64,000 nt of DNA from Thelephora terrestris (Eukaryota > Basidiomycota > Agaricomycetes > Thelephorales > Thelephoraceae). Positions 1-12,018 of this stretch are shown here, in pieces (positions within the stretch are counted from its first letter, which is position 1; the number at the start of each line of letters is the position of its first letter). The position numbers and the translations under genes were made by a program. The notes under the pieces were generated by a model. That model was not told the DNA's origin and ran no database searches. It saw only the letters and a list, made by a program, of their open reading frames with translations. The stretch lies in assembly GCA_015956445.1 (NCBI GenBank), contig WIUZ02000016.1, positions 558,001 to 622,000 on the forward strand. The letters run 5' to 3'.

Positions 1-1265
1 GTGGGAATCAAACGGCGTCGCATGAGAAACAGGAACCTGTGAGGATGGGATGCTGGGACCGAGAGCCTGCTCCGTATTGGACCTGTCGATTGAGGTTGTC
101 AACTCAGCCGGGGTGATGGGCAAAGATCCTGTCTCTGATGATTGGGAAGTTGAACGAGACCCCAGAGTGGAGGCAAACGGAGTAGTAACAAGGGATGATG
201 ACACAGTGCTGGGGGGAGGGAACTGTGTGTCCAAGGGGAGAACTGTGATATGAGCAGCGTGCGGTTTAGTTTCGTCGTCGAGGCATTTTTGCAGGGCGAT
301 ATCCAAGGCGTTTCGCTCCTCCCCCAAGTCTGAGCCCTGGAATTCAGGCATTTCAGTGGCCGCAAGGGCACTTGAAAACGACCATGAGCCAGGACAGCAG
401 GTGACGGGATTCAGAAAACATACCCTCCGTTTACAAAACTCGGCTCCAATCCGTCCACAACCACATCCGACTCTGAGTGCGACTCTACCCCAGCGACCTC
501 GATAGGTGCCTCCGGTTTATTCGTTCTGCGGGGCAGAGTGCTAAACTTTGGAGTAACCGGAAGCATTGTAATCTGACGCTTTGCCGCAGCGGTTTGGTGC
601 GGGGGTTTGGTCAATTCTACCACAAGTGGGACGCCCGTCGAGGATTCAACGGTTGGGCGTTGCTCAAAAGATGACTGGGGAGGATACTCGGAAACAGCAC
701 GGAGCAAGGATGTTTCAGGATGATATCGTACAGCCCATGTTTCGTCAAGTTCCAGTAGAGGGTTTCCTGAGGCACAAGTTGCCGATAAAGATTCCACAGG
801 TGGACCAGATCCCCCCTCTCTGATGCGGTTCCCGTCAAGTCTCCTCCCCTGAGGTCTGCGACGGCCGGTGGGGGCACCCTCTAGGTACAAACAAAGCATT
901 CCGTTCTTGTGGCATCGGGTACACGACGGAAGGTCCCTCGAGCATCGGCTCCCTTTTTCGGCAACACAGTTTTCGCAACGACTAGGAGATTTCGCCGCAC
1001 ACAAAAGCTCATCGGAAGAGACACGGTGAGAGTCTCGATGGGTAGTAGGAGATGCGCCAGAGCTAGCTTTCCTTGGCCGCAAGTTGTAGGGACCGGTCGC
1101 CCGGGAAGGCCTTTCACGTTTGATCCTAAGAGCCCCTATCGCCACGTCTGAGGCAGAGAGCGAAGGCAAGGGAGCAAGGAGAAGTATTTCCATCTGGTCA
1201 ATCGCCGCGACCAGCCAATCCTGTACCCGTCCTGGGCAAGACAAAGGGAGACGCTTGGCATCCAT
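1..1265 (-). CDS. Zn2Cys6 transcription factor, 3' end off window
   Basis: Likely a nuclear DNA-binding regulator. Seen: exon 1 is 424-1265 with ATG at 1263-1265; a 53-nt intron (371-423, GTATGT donor, CAAG acceptor) joins in frame to exon 2, which is open from 370 to the left edge. Near residue 97 a cysteine cluster has spacing C-x2-C-x7-C-x6-C-x2-C-x6-C, close to the fungal binuclear zinc cluster (C-x2-C-x6-C-x5-12-C-x2-C-x6-8-C), followed by a basic stretch (GRRRPQGRR). The rest is Ser/Pro/Thr-rich and low complexity, as in activation regions. The first linker is one residue longer than canonical. No fungal-specific regulator middle domain is visible in the part present. The family is fairly sure; targets are unknown. 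Confidence 0.8.
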
Positions 1266-1900
1266 CAGATATACAAAGCTGAGCGTGGAAGGAGAGAGAA
1301 AGGGGATGAAATCGGATCAATCGGTAAGCAAAGCTTTATCGCGCTTATAAGTACCGATCGAGTTTCCAATCATCCCCGTCTGCAAGCTTCGAACAAGTTG
1401 CAGGTACGTCGAGGGAGCAGGAAACCAAAGAGGATTGCGAAACACCATCAAAAGAACGTAAGCTTATTTCCCAGCCCTGGTTTCCAAAGCCACATGAAGG
1501 TTTGATCCGCCCCGAAGTCCACTTCTAGTCAAAAACACGCTCAACCAAATGTCCTTCAGGAGGGAGGAAACATTTGATTACAGATGACAAAGACGTGCGT
1601 TTGTGCAATCCAGAACGGTAGAATGAATGGGTATAAACGCGTGAAGAACTGGATCAACATTAAGAGGGCTAGTACCGCGGACCAGGTTAACACGATGAAC
1701 TAAGTAAGGATGTAGAGAAAGCGAGACCAAACAGAAAAGCAAAAGGCGGAACCGAGATCCGGGTCGTAACGTAGATGAGACGAAGTGAGAACATGAACTG
1801 CTATGCTAGCGTTCCCATGACATGATTCATGAGGTGATGAGAAAGGAGGAAACACCTGGGAAACTATTCGTAACGAGTCATCGCCATCGCATCCGGCCAC
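1266..1900. other. Intergenic, upstream of Zn2Cys6 gene
   Basis: About 635 bp without a supportable gene. It holds the promoter side of the zinc-cluster gene and, on the right, the presumed 3' untranslated region of the next minus-strand gene. I see no RNA gene or repeat in it. Confidence 0.5.
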
Positions 1901-3002
1901 TCAGGCAGCGGCGACCACGGGAGCGGGAGTAGCGTCAATGACCTTGGGGGGCTCGTTGGTCTCCTCGGTTTCTTTCTGAACAACCTCGGCGTTTGCAGGA
2001 GCGGAATCGGCAGCGGGGTTCTCAAGGGGAGCAACAGGAGTTGGCTCCTCAATCTTTGGTGGGGCCTCGTCAACCTTAGCGGGAGTGTTGACCTCCTTGG
2101 GCTTGGTCCTGAACAAGTCGGTAACACGAGCAGACAGACGGCGACTGATCTTGAGAGGCGATCGCTTGCCCTTCTCCTCCGTCTTGACTTCCTCGGGGGT
2201 AGCCTCAGGGACTGGGGCGTCGGACTGCTCAGGAGCGGGGGCTTCGGCCTCCTTCACCGGTTCCTCGGGAGCGGGAGCCGGCTCGGTAGACTCGGGAGCG
2301 GGTTTATCTTCCGCCTTGGCATCAGCTGGGGCAGGCTCCTCGGCAGGAACGGCGGGTTCCTCAGCGGGAGGCGCGGGCGCCTGGAAGAACAAAACCGGAT
2401 CAGACCACCAATGTGAATGAAAGGGGGAAGCAACAAACCTCATCCTTCTTCGCGTCATCCTTGGCCTTCACCTTCCCTTTCTTCTCGGACTTAACCTTGT
2501 CCTTTTCTTGCTTGAAAGGAGCAAGAATCCTGGAGAGAATGGATGGGCTCTTGGGCCTGTCCTCCTTCTTGGTAGAAGTCTCAGCCTAGGAAAGAAATGA
2601 GCGACAATCCCGGGGGTGAAAAAGCGAATGACAACACACAGGCTTGTCATCCCCCTTGGCTTCATCCTTTGAAGGCTCTGCAGGGGAAGCGTCCTCAGTG
2701 GCTGAGGGTTCGGCGGGAACCGCGGGAGTCTGGTCGAGGAATGACGCGTGAGCAAGGAGAGATAGTAAATGAACGAGCACTAGAAACATACCTCAGCCGT
2801 TACAGGCTCACTCTCCTTGACATCTTCTTTGGGCGCGTCCTGATAGGGTAAGGGTGAGAATGAAAAAGCGCCGGAGATTACGAGGAGAACAAACGGGAAC
2901 GGGAGCCTCAACCTTTGGCTCAGGTGAGGGCTCGACGGCGGGGGTAACCTCAGTTGGCTTGTCCTCGGGCTTGGGAACGGCGGCGGCGGTTGTGTCAGAC
3001 AT
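1901..3002 (-). CDS. Pro/Ala/Glu-rich low-complexity protein (290 aa)
   Basis: Function not recognised. Five exons read cleanly: 2895-3002, 2792-2839, 2640-2729, 2439-2585 and 1901-2380, with introns of 54-62 nt that all keep frame. The product begins MSDTTAAAVPKPEDKPTEV, is dominated by Pro, Ala, Glu and Lys, and should be largely disordered. Two short basic hydrophobic islands stand out: SPSILSRILAPFKQEK in exon 4 and SPLKISRRLSARVTDLFRTK in exon 5; these may be membrane-binding or protein-docking helices. No signal peptide or membrane segment is seen. The ATG at 3000-3002 is the first in frame. It is divergent from the PalI gene across 429 bp. Confidence 0.75.
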
Positions 3003-3431
3003 TATGCTTTGGGGAGGGAAGGGTTGAATACTGAATCGACCGAAAGCGAGAGATTGAAAGAGACCTACACGTATAGGTATTAAAAACAAGGAAGGGAGGG
3101 GAAATGTTGCCGCAGAGGGTAGACAGATAGAGGATAATAAAGAAGAAACCACTTGGGCTCGAGGGAGGGATGAAGTGGACGAACGAGAGAGAAGTGGTAA
3201 GGAACCCAGAATTGGTTTAAACCCTTATTTATCCTGTTTGGAGCGGACAAACAAAGACCCCGGAACCCTGATTATCTAATTATTTACCACTTCGCTTCCT
3301 TCCGGACTTCTTTTTCGCACGTTCACTCCTTCATTATCGTACGTCACACGATTGAGGGTGGAGACTACAAAGGGCACGAGCACAATGAGGACTCCGTAGT
3401 TACTCCTTGTACCGATACCCCCACCATACCC
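3003..3431. promoter_or_regulatory. Divergent promoter region
   Basis: This 429-bp gap lies between start codons of two genes pointing away from each other, so it must carry both promoters. It includes a short run ATTTATCCTG and AT-rich patches near 3220-3290. No specific binding site can be assigned with confidence. Confidence 0.5.
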
Positions 3432-4490
3432 ATGCTACCCTCTCTACTTGCGGTCTTTGCCACCTTTCTCGCCACTCTTCTTCTCCTTCTCGTCTCTCTC
3501 TCGGTGCCTATAATCAAGTCGATAGACCTCTTCACTCTCAGCATCAGCTATGGAAGTGGCACCCTCATAAACTCGAGTATCAACGCAGTGATGATGTTTG
3601 GCGTCTGGGGGTACTGTCATTCGAGCATCGAAGTATCGTAAGCCCACACCGCATCTATATATATCATACGCGCTCGAAATTCTCATCCTTTTCCGCTTAT
3701 CATTAGCTTGTTTGGAACGGGCACGCAAACGAAACCGTCCTGTTCCACCCCCAAACTCGGTTACCAACTCGATTCCGCCACAGCGCGCGCCCTGTACGTC
3801 CAACGCTCTTCTTACTCTACAGCTGTACCTGGAATTCACGTTTATTCCATACGAAAGTCAGCTCGCTGATCTTACCAACATTGTGTCAAAGGCGTTGACC
3901 GTCCCCCTTGTGCTCCACCCTATCGCCTGCGTGCTCGCGTTCCTGTCTTTCATCGTTACCCTTTTCGCCCTCTTCCGACGACGGCGCCACTTCGAGACGT
4001 ATGGGACCGAACGCGATGGTCGATCTCGCTTCACTTCGATCATCACTTTTGCAATCATCTTGCCAGCCGCCATCCTCACGACTGTGGTGTTCATTGTTGA
4101 TGTCGTCTTGGTAGCAATCGCTCGCAACAAATTACGTGACGCTTTGGACGGCAGTCGATCCATCCAGCTGACTTGGGATAGCGGAGTAAGCCCAAACATG
4201 TTCTCCTCGCCATCAAGTTAGATTGACGCCTGCCCTTCCTTGTATCACGCGCCTTGCTGGCATCATTATCGCTAGGTCTGGATGACTCTAGTGGCGACTC
4301 TCGCTCTCTGGTTCGCCCTCTTCGCCACCGTTTGCCCATGTGGCAGCCGACTCCGATATCGGTTCGTTTGAAATTCCGCTTTTGCCGGGTATCACTCCGT
4401 TCGCTTTGGCGACTTCGTCCTCTTCTTTTCACCCCCTTTCGGACAAATCTAACCCTTCCTTTCTCCAACAGGAAGCGAACGTACTACTGA
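3432..4490 (+). CDS. PalI/Rim9-type pH-sensing membrane protein
   Basis: Probable plasma-membrane component of the fungal ambient-pH (Pal/Rim) pathway, where PalI/Rim9 helps place the PalH/Rim21 sensor. Five exons: 3432-3637, 3707-3793, 3858-4185, 4276-4361 and 4472-4490, giving 241 residues with all joins in frame. The layout is that of the SUR7/PalI family: an N-terminal membrane helix (residues 3-27), an extracellular loop with the KPSCSTPKLGYQLD segment, then three helices (VLHPIACVLAFLSFIVTLFA, ITFAIILPAAILTTVVFIV, VWMTLVATLALWFALFATVC) and a very short cytosolic tail RKRTYY. The last coding exon is only 19 nt. Family assignment rests on topology and the loop signature. A generic SUR7 relative is the alternative. 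Confidence 0.8.
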
Positions 4491-5436
4491 GCGATTCGAC
4501 GAAGCCCCTTTTGACTGGTGATTGATGGGCTTGCCAACGGGTTGATGTGATGACCACTTGTTCTGATGTGTAGCTGTATTGCTGTTCATTAGTGTGCTCT
4601 AGCTATCTTGCCCCTTTCCGCTCTGGAAGCGTAAATAGACGGAGGATACTTGGATACACTGTCAGGAGTCCTCCTCTGGACCATGGTCTTGTGAGCCTCA
4701 AGTTACCGTTCGACCCATCTAGTTAGGCCTCCGCTCGATTGGAACCGTCGAGACTTGACTCGACGGAGAATCGAGAATCATCGGCTTTGCTTCGCCGACT
4801 CCGATCTCTTGCCGCGCGTGACCTCGACCTGACCCAAACGGAACAAAAGGAATGGTGCGCGAGTGCTTGTGGAGGATTTGCCACCGTCAGATGTTCCTTA
4901 TCTTTAACTCTGCTTATAATTAACTGGGACATGACCGACGTGGTCCACAAGGTTCTGATCTGCCCCTGGATTCGATACCGCAATACACCCAACGGTATTC
5001 ATCTGGATCATCTTTCCTGGCAAAACTGTGGATCAGACTGACCTCACCACGGGAATATGAATGGGCGTAGTCTAGCTGTAGCCTGGAGTCAAAAATGCCA
5101 AAGGATCTGATGGTTTCAGGGTCACCGCTGTTGGGCGGCCTTCTATAAGCCCTCTAGAGCTGATAGTGATTCCCGGATCTTGTCAGGGTTCAAACGTTCA
5201 CATTTTAACTTTGGAGATAGTGCAGAACGACCCAATAAACAGACGTTCCCAATACAACTCCTATGTGAGATGCGCAGCCTTACATAGAATCGCGGAACAC
5301 AATGGAGAGAACTGGACGGGTACTTCAGTTCCAACTAAGCACTAGAAGAATGGTCAGATGGGAAGCTTCTGTGAGTTCTGCGGTACGCTAGGGCCCTGCC
5401 GCCCTCGCAAATTGCCGAAGCATCTGCCCTTCCGTC
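4491..5436. other. Intergenic gap before PP4 gene
   Basis: About 950 bp with no convincing gene. It contains two small hairpin-forming palindromes, around 4746-4765 (CGTCGAG/CTCGACG) and 4781-4800 (TCGGC/GCCGA). Open frames here lack family resemblance or splice support. Confidence 0.4.
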
Positions 5437-6859
5437 ATGCCCAGCGATCTCGACCGGTCCTCCTCCAAACTTTCCCTTTTCATCTCTCACTTCTCTAACT
5501 CCACTTAGCCAGATCGCTCAACTCCAGCGCTGTGAACCTATAACCGAAGAAGAAGTCAAACAGCTCTGTCTAAAGGCAAGAGAAATCCTGATCGAGGAGG
5601 GAAACGTCCAGGTAGTCGATTCCCCCGTCACGGTGCGCGGTCTCGTTACTGGAAGTCGCGCCCTGGAACCGACTACGAGTTAGATATGCGGTGACATCCA
5701 TGGCCAGTTTTGGGATCTGCTTCAGCTTTTCAACGTCGGTGGCCAATGTCCAGAGACAAACTATCTCTTCATGGGTGCGTTCCACGCGACCGCCCATCCT
5801 CATACAGGCACCCATTAAACGTCATCTAGGCGACTTTGTCGACAGAGGGTTCAACTCGGTAGAAACCTTCCTTCTCCTTCTCGCCCTCAAAGTTCGTTAC
5901 CCAGAACGCATAACGCTCATCCGCGGAAACCACGAGTCTCGTCAAATCACACAGGTCTACGGATTTTACGACGAGTGTCAAAGAAAGTATTCGAGTTCGA
6001 ACGTTTGGAGGTGGTGTTGTGAGGTCTTTGATTATCTGGCCTTGGGGGCGATCGTGGACGGACGGGTATTCTGTGTTCATGGTGGACTCAGCCCGAACCT
6101 GCAAGCCATTGACCAAGTGCGTTTCTTCATCTGGCATGAGAGTATCACGTAGACCCGCGCATCCTGACAATGCGTCCTCAAGATTCGTGCGATTGACCGG
6201 AAACAAGAAGTCCCTCACGACGGTCCAATGTGCGACCTCCTCTGGTCAGATCCCGACGGTGAGCTCCAGCTTGTTCTGTCTGTTGTACACTATCGCTGAA
6301 ACATCGGGTTTTTCATCTCGTGCGTCTTTTCTAGACATCAGAGGATGGGGTGTATCCCCAAGGGGAGCCGGATATCTCTTTGGCGCCGACATTACGAAAC
6401 AGTTTGTCCACGATAATGCCATAGACCTCATCGCCCGCGCACATCAACTTGCCATGGAGGGTTACAAGTTGATGTTCGATAGGACCATCGTTACTGTTTG
6501 GAGTGCGCCGAACTACTGTTACCGGTGCGCCTCTCTCGTCATATTTGTTGCTTTCGCGCAGCCATTTCCAAATCTCGATCCACTCCTCGGATTCCTGCTA
6601 TTCTTATCCCCGTAGAGAACGTACGCTAAGAGAGTTATGGTCTAGATGCGGAAATGTGGCTTCAATTCTAGAGCTCGACGAATGGCTGGGCCAGGAGTAT
6701 AAGGTATTTACACACGCACCCCCGGTAAGTTCGCGTGACCTTCTGTATCTGGAATACTCCAAGAGCTTACTGATACCGGTGCTAATCCCCCGACGGTGAT
6801 TCATTCAGGATGTTCGTTCTATCCCAACTAAGCGGCCACCAGCTGACTATTTCTTGTAA
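5437..6859 (+). CDS. Protein phosphatase 4 catalytic subunit
   Basis: Serine/threonine phosphatase of the PPP family, acting with regulatory subunits in DNA-damage recovery and cell-cycle control (known for PP4/Pph3). Eight exons: 5437-5456, 5509-5632, 5684-5774, 5830-6116, 6183-6258, 6335-6524, 6646-6724 and 6809-6859; 305 residues, against 307 for human PP4c, with every join in frame. All metal and catalytic motifs are present: [27 protein letters not shown] and [11 protein letters not shown]. The C-terminus reads [12 protein letters not shown]; the YFL tail is the site methylated in PP2A-group enzymes, and the preceding residues resemble PP4 (IPSKKPVADYFL) rather than PP2A or PP6. The 20-nt first exon ends with a weak GTCCTC donor. 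Confidence 0.95.
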
Positions 6860-7184
6860 CTCGTGTAACACCGCCCCCGATTGCTGTATTCCTGTTCGTA
6901 TTATCAACACACAATACACCAGCTCACTGCTGATCATATCTTATTCGTGCTCTTTGATTCATCTGAAGTCGCCTTGGCGACGCCACTTGGTGTTATTGGC
7001 AAATCGGAACCTTTTGGGCGTTTGAAGAGGTTTCGTTATCTTATCTCACACACAACATCTTATTTCGTCATCGCACGAGCACACATACACACAGTCGACT
7101 TCTCGAGCACGGTTTTACGATGAAACGCGACGATGGCGGAAGAACAAAACGGGGGATCAAGACAGTATTGCGTCGTAGTTACGA
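6860..7184. other. Convergent 3' region
   Basis: The 325-bp gap lies between two genes whose ends face each other. It is presumed to hold both 3' untranslated regions and poly(A) sites. Nothing else is seen. Confidence 0.5.
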
Positions 7185-8767
7185 TTAACCCCAAGCGAGC
7201 GAGTTAGCCTTCGCGCCGGGGTAACGATCCCCATGGACTTGGTGCTGTTTCAAGATGGCGTGGATCTCGCTGAGCTCGTCTTGACTTAACGTGACGTTTA
7301 CAGAGGCGAGGTTCTCCAAGACCCTCGACTTGTGGGAAGAACCTGGGATGGGGATGACATGGGAACCTGGACGCAGCAGGAGCAACCTTCCGTTAGCAGC
7401 CTCTTGACCCTCAACCCCAGTTGGGTAGTGCTAGTCAGAGCAACCTACCTAAGTATCGAACCCAGGCAAGGCAGAGCTGAGCGGGGGTGATTCCCTTCCT
7501 TTCAGCCATCTTCGTAAGTTCTTCGACGATCTTGACGTTGTGTTTTATGTTCTAAATTCAAGTAACGCGTCAGTGGACACGGGTTTAATCCGTGGGTTTC
7601 GAGTGTCTAACCTCCTCGAAGAAACGCTCGAAAGCGAGACGATGGTCGTTCTTGTCGAGGTCTGCGCGAGATTTGATCTTTCCGGTGAGGAAACCTTGAC
7701 CGAGAGGAGAATAGGCGACGACCGCGACTCCGAGATCTTTAGCTGTAGCGATGACTTGAGGAATAGAACAGGGAAAGCATCAACACGACTGGGTTTGGGG
7801 GCAAGAGAACAATTGGTGAAACATCCGCTTACCTTTCTTCGTTTCTTCCTCGTAGGACCACGGGCTGACCTCGATTTCTACAGCCGCGATGGGGTGTACC
7901 TTTCATTTCGAGTATACATGGGTGAGACGCATCTCGTGCGTACGAAGGAACAAACGTACCGCATTAGCTTTCCTGAGCGTCTTGGCACTACACTCAGACA
8001 ACCCGATATAATCGAATTTGCCCTCCTCGACGAGCTCTGCGAGGGTCTTGATCGCTTCTTCGATGGGCACCTTTGGATCCACTCGCGCGCTTTCGAAGAG
8101 GTCGAGTTTTTTGAGGCCTTTGAGGTGTTTGTTGATGTCGTCGACGCTCCTGCGCAGGTTTTCTGGGCTATTGTACGTTCGTCAGATGGGCGTGTGGACA
8201 GTGGGATTTGAACGAGGGAACGTACGATGAATCGGGAGCAAGTTTCCCCGGCGCGAGACCTCCCTAAGCGAAGGTTAGTCCATTAGTTCGTCGCCCAGCG
8301 ACACACCTCGCCGGGTAACGGAGAAGGGACAGTACCTTTACAGATAGAAAAGTCTTGTCTGCATAATCGGGGTACTTCTCGTAGAACGCAGCGAGGAGGT
8401 CAAGGTTCGCCGGACCGAAATCGTTTGCGTAGAATTCCCCTGTAGATTCGGGCAAACCATCGTCAGTTGTTTCCATTCCCCGAAAAAGATAGTGGTCCAT
8501 TCTACGCACCGCTGTTCAAGAACATCTTGACTCCGGGCGGGAGGTTGTCGATGCCGGCCTTGATCGTCTCAAACGCTTGCTCGTAAGGGACAGGGTTGGG
8601 GGTCCAGGTGAGCATCATCAAGCCATGCTGAATGAGTGAAGGGAGCCGTCAGATCCAAGATCCTTTCGTGAACCAACATCGAGTATGGTGTTACGGACAG
8701 CGAGTTGGCCGACGGTGACACCGGAAGTGAGTGTCCCGATGTGAACGGTATGAGCCTCGGTCGACAT
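7185..8767 (-). CDS. Aldo/keto reductase, pyridoxal reductase type
   Basis: NADPH-dependent cytosolic oxidoreductase with a TIM-barrel fold. Nine exons (8699-8767, 8510-8627, 8336-8439, 8226-8263, 7960-8167, 7833-7899, 7612-7754, 7449-7551, 7185-7366) give 343 residues with all joins in frame. The start MSTEAHTVHIGTLTSG, the GLMMLTW core, the FLNSGEFY segment (barrel Tyr) and the DKTFLSVKGG segment (Lys) match the yeast pyridoxal reductase (AKR8) branch, as does HVIPIPGSSHKSRVLENL near the end, which forms the cofactor phosphate pocket. Substrate by analogy is pyridoxal to pyridoxine in vitamin B6 salvage. A broader AKR activity cannot be excluded. Exon 4 is only 38 nt. Confidence 0.88.
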
Positions 8768-9545
8768 CTTTGGTTACAACTTTCTCCTGAAGGAATATTT
8801 GTGAGACTTTTCCTGTACAGAGAGCCGAGTGTCGAGTTCTGAGGTGGAAGATGCGGTATTATCAGAGTGATGATAGAGCAGAAGCAGAAGCAGGTTCCGT
8901 TTGTCCCCTGAGCCTTCTAGATCTGGGTCTTTATATGCTGGAAGAAAAACCCACTGCCGGATCGGATTTCCAACCAATGTCATGTTGAGGTTCATAGAGC
9001 GGAGCGCGGGGCGGCGCGATGACGATCAGATCGCACGGCCCTCGATTCGCATCCGCGAAAACAGCTTCTGTGGATTGTTTTCCCCCACGTGTAAGTCACC
9101 ATTCCCTACCCCCCTTCCTATCCATTTCTTGCTCATTCGTTCAAGGAAACTCTCAGGGGAGCAGAAGCGAGATTGCAAAATCTCCCTGACGCCGACTCAC
9201 ACCCAAGGTTCGATCACAGAACATTGCGAAGGCGTTGCTAGCCAGATGGGCATGAAACGCTCTTACCGATACAACTCTCGATGAAAAGTGGGTCAACGGG
9301 GTAACCACACTCGTCCGAGGTCTCCAGAAAGCCCTCCGACACTAGTGCCGCAGATCGGCACGCGCGGACTCGCCCGTTTGACGATTTTTGAAAGCACCCA
9401 AAGTCCTGGAAGCCAACAAAGCCCTTGTAGGGTTTCCCATACATATAAATGCTCTCTCCAACATTCGAGAGGATCAGCTCGGAGACCTTTCCCTCCCCTT
9501 ACCTTGTTCATCACACCTCCCGTTCCAGGTCAGGGACAATTTGCC
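8768..9545. promoter_or_regulatory. Divergent promoter region (AKR / nucleoside transporter)
   Basis: About 780 bp separate two start codons pointing away from each other, so both promoters lie here. Open frames inside show no family resemblance. No specific operator was recognised. Confidence 0.45.
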
Positions 9546-11658
9546 ATGAGTGCATTTCAAGCGAACAATGAGCAGCAGAGCGTCGTTGAGAAGGAGCAAT
9601 CCACCTCCGAGTTTTCCACCGTTCTCGGGGATACCAATCTTTCTGGAGTCGAGAAAGGCACACCCAAAGAAGTCGTCGAGGAGAGCAAGGGACACTCAGG
9701 GATCAATTATAGACGTCTCCGTCCTTTTATCTTGGTCGGCCTCGCCCTCCTAATTTTGGGTTGGTGGATTTCGTCGATTGTTCTCCCGGAAACCCGCCAC
9801 AGATGGTTTGTGTCTCAAATACCAAACCTAGCTGTTTGCCTTTGCCTGACCTCGACCCGTTTCTGGCTCCGCTCTTTCCTCCAGGGTCGTACAGACTTTC
9901 TGGGCCTGGACCTTCATTCTGTGAGTAGAGCAAAAGCTTCCTCTGTCGACGCTCGTTGAATCAATTCCTTCATGTTCAATTGACTCGGTTAATTTCTCGT
10001 TTCCCCAGGATCATTGCCTTCCAGTTCATTCCAAACTCTGTTGTGAGCGAACCGATTGCCTATGTCTGGGGTCCACTAGTCGCAGAGCCATTTGGCCGCC
10101 TTCCAAGGCATATCAAATTAGGCCTCGGTTGGCTGGCTCTCCTCGCCATCGTTTTCGGCTCTGCTTTTGGTTTCCCTCTCCCTGAGGTGAGTCCCCGCTC
10201 CATGTGATGCACGCTATGACGAGTTGGGCCACTAATTTGATTCTGTCGCAACAGGGAACCTCGTACGGAGATCGTGCCATCTCCGTTCTTGGCCTTTTTG
10301 TCTTCCAGTTTTTCTTTTGGTTAACCTCCCACGAACGTTCCCAGGTCCCATGGTAGGTCCCTTTACCTTTGGTTTTTCGGAACGATCAGTGAACTGGACC
10401 TGTACCAGGCAAACGGTCATCGTCGGTCTCTTCTTCCAACAGGCTATCGCCCTCTTTGTCCTCAAGACCGATGCCGGCTTCGCAAGCTTCAGGTGGCTTA
10501 CTTTCCTCGCTTCTGACTTCTTGGAGCAATCCGAAATCGGTGTGGCCTTTTTCTTCGATGAGGAAACCATCAACAAGCACTGGTTCTTCACCAGTGTTTT
10601 GAGCGCCATCATCTTTTTCACCGCCTTCATACAAATGATGTACTACCTCGGTGTCATGCAGTGGATCATCAAGCATTTGTACGCCGACTTTATGACGCCT
10701 TTCCCGCCTCACGTCTGATGTGGTTACCTAGCGCCTGGTTCTTCTTCAAGACCATGAATGTCTCGGGTGCCGAAGCCGTCGTTGCCGCTTCCTCCCCCTT
10801 TGTTGGTATGGGAGTGTCTGCATGTCTAGTCAGGCCCTACGTCGACCTCATGACCAACTCCGAGATTCACCTGGCCATGACCTCTGGTTTCTCCACTATT
10901 TCGGGTTCCGTCTTGCTCGCTTACATCGGTCTTGGTGTTCCCGCCCAAAACCTTATCACCTCCTCAGTCATGAGCATCCCAGCCTCAATTGCCGTTTCCA
11001 AAATGCGCTACCCAGAAACTGATGTGCCCGTCACCCGTGGTAGCATCATTGTCGACAGGGGTGACCCCGGCCCTGATGCCCCCGCCAACACCCTCCACGC
11101 TTTCTCCCAGGGTGCTGTCTTTGGCCTCGTCGTCGCCGGTCTCATCCTTGCCAACGTCTTAACCATCTTGTCCCTTCTCGCTGCCATCAACGGTTTACTC
11201 ACCTGGATCGGGAAGGGGTTTTCTATCGACAACCTCACCATCCAGCTGATCCTCGGATACGTCCTCTACCCCATCACCTTCCTCCTCGGTGTCCCACACG
11301 GAGAGATCATCCACGTTTCTCGTCTCCTCGCTACTAAGTTGATCGCCAACGAGTTCTCCGCATACTCGAGCCTTCATGCGATTATGAATAGCGATAATCC
11401 CCTCTCTTACCGCGCTTGGGTCATCGCTCAGTACGCCCTTTGCGGATTTGCCAACTTTGGATCCGTCGGTATTCAGATCAGTGTGCTCGGTACCATCGCT
11501 CCTTCCAAGTCCAAGATCATCTCTAGTATTGCCCTCTCTGCCATGATCTGTGGTTTCATCACGTAAGTTTCGCCTCGTCCCACGCTCTTATTGGAACTCA
11601 CTCGATGCGACTACACAGGACCATGCAGACCGCTGGTATCGCAGGAATGCTCGTATGA
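9546..11658 (+). CDS. Concentrative nucleoside transporter (CNT family)
   Basis: Integral plasma-membrane symporter that imports nucleosides using an ion gradient. Seven exons (9546-9805, 9885-9920, 10009-10186, 10255-10352, 10409-10678, 10732-11562, 11619-11658) give 570 residues in frame. After a hydrophilic N-terminus of about 60 residues come many membrane helices. The CNT core is clear: the [20 protein letters not shown] stretch, then [18 protein letters not shown] (nucleoside-binding region), and the gate-like [20 protein letters not shown] near the end. It finishes at GIAGMLV, encoded by a 40-nt last exon. Its direction is opposite to the neighbouring reductase. Confidence in family is high; ion and substrate preference are not readable. 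Confidence 0.93.
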
Positions 11659-12018
11659 AGTACACTGTAAGGACTCTTTATGTGTTTTCTCTCTGGGCAC
11701 AATCAAGGATATGCCATCTTCTAGGCAGGTTCGATACGCTTTGTTTCAGTCTCCTAGTTTCACAGGCCAATCTCAGACACTTGTGAATGTAGTAATGATT
11801 TCTGGAGCGGAGCCCTGCTGATTCTGGAGGCTTGGGTCAAACGGAAGCAAATGCGTAGATGATGGTCAACAATGGGTAACGCTGTAAGATAAGCGCATGG
11901 GGTGGTGAATCGCGAATTACAATTTATTGGGAACACAATGTTATAACGAGATTTAGGAAGATATAAGGCTGAAGAGCGACGGTACGTATTTTATTGTACA
12001 AGGATTGAAACCAAAAGG
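11659..12018. other. Convergent 3' region
   Basis: The 360-bp gap between facing gene ends is AT-rich near 11900-12000. Probably untranslated 3' sequence of both genes; nothing else is seen. Confidence 0.45.

Noticed and set aside
4739-5041. 100-codon open frame in the PalI-PP4 gap
   Set aside because: No recognisable domain, poor start context and no splice support.
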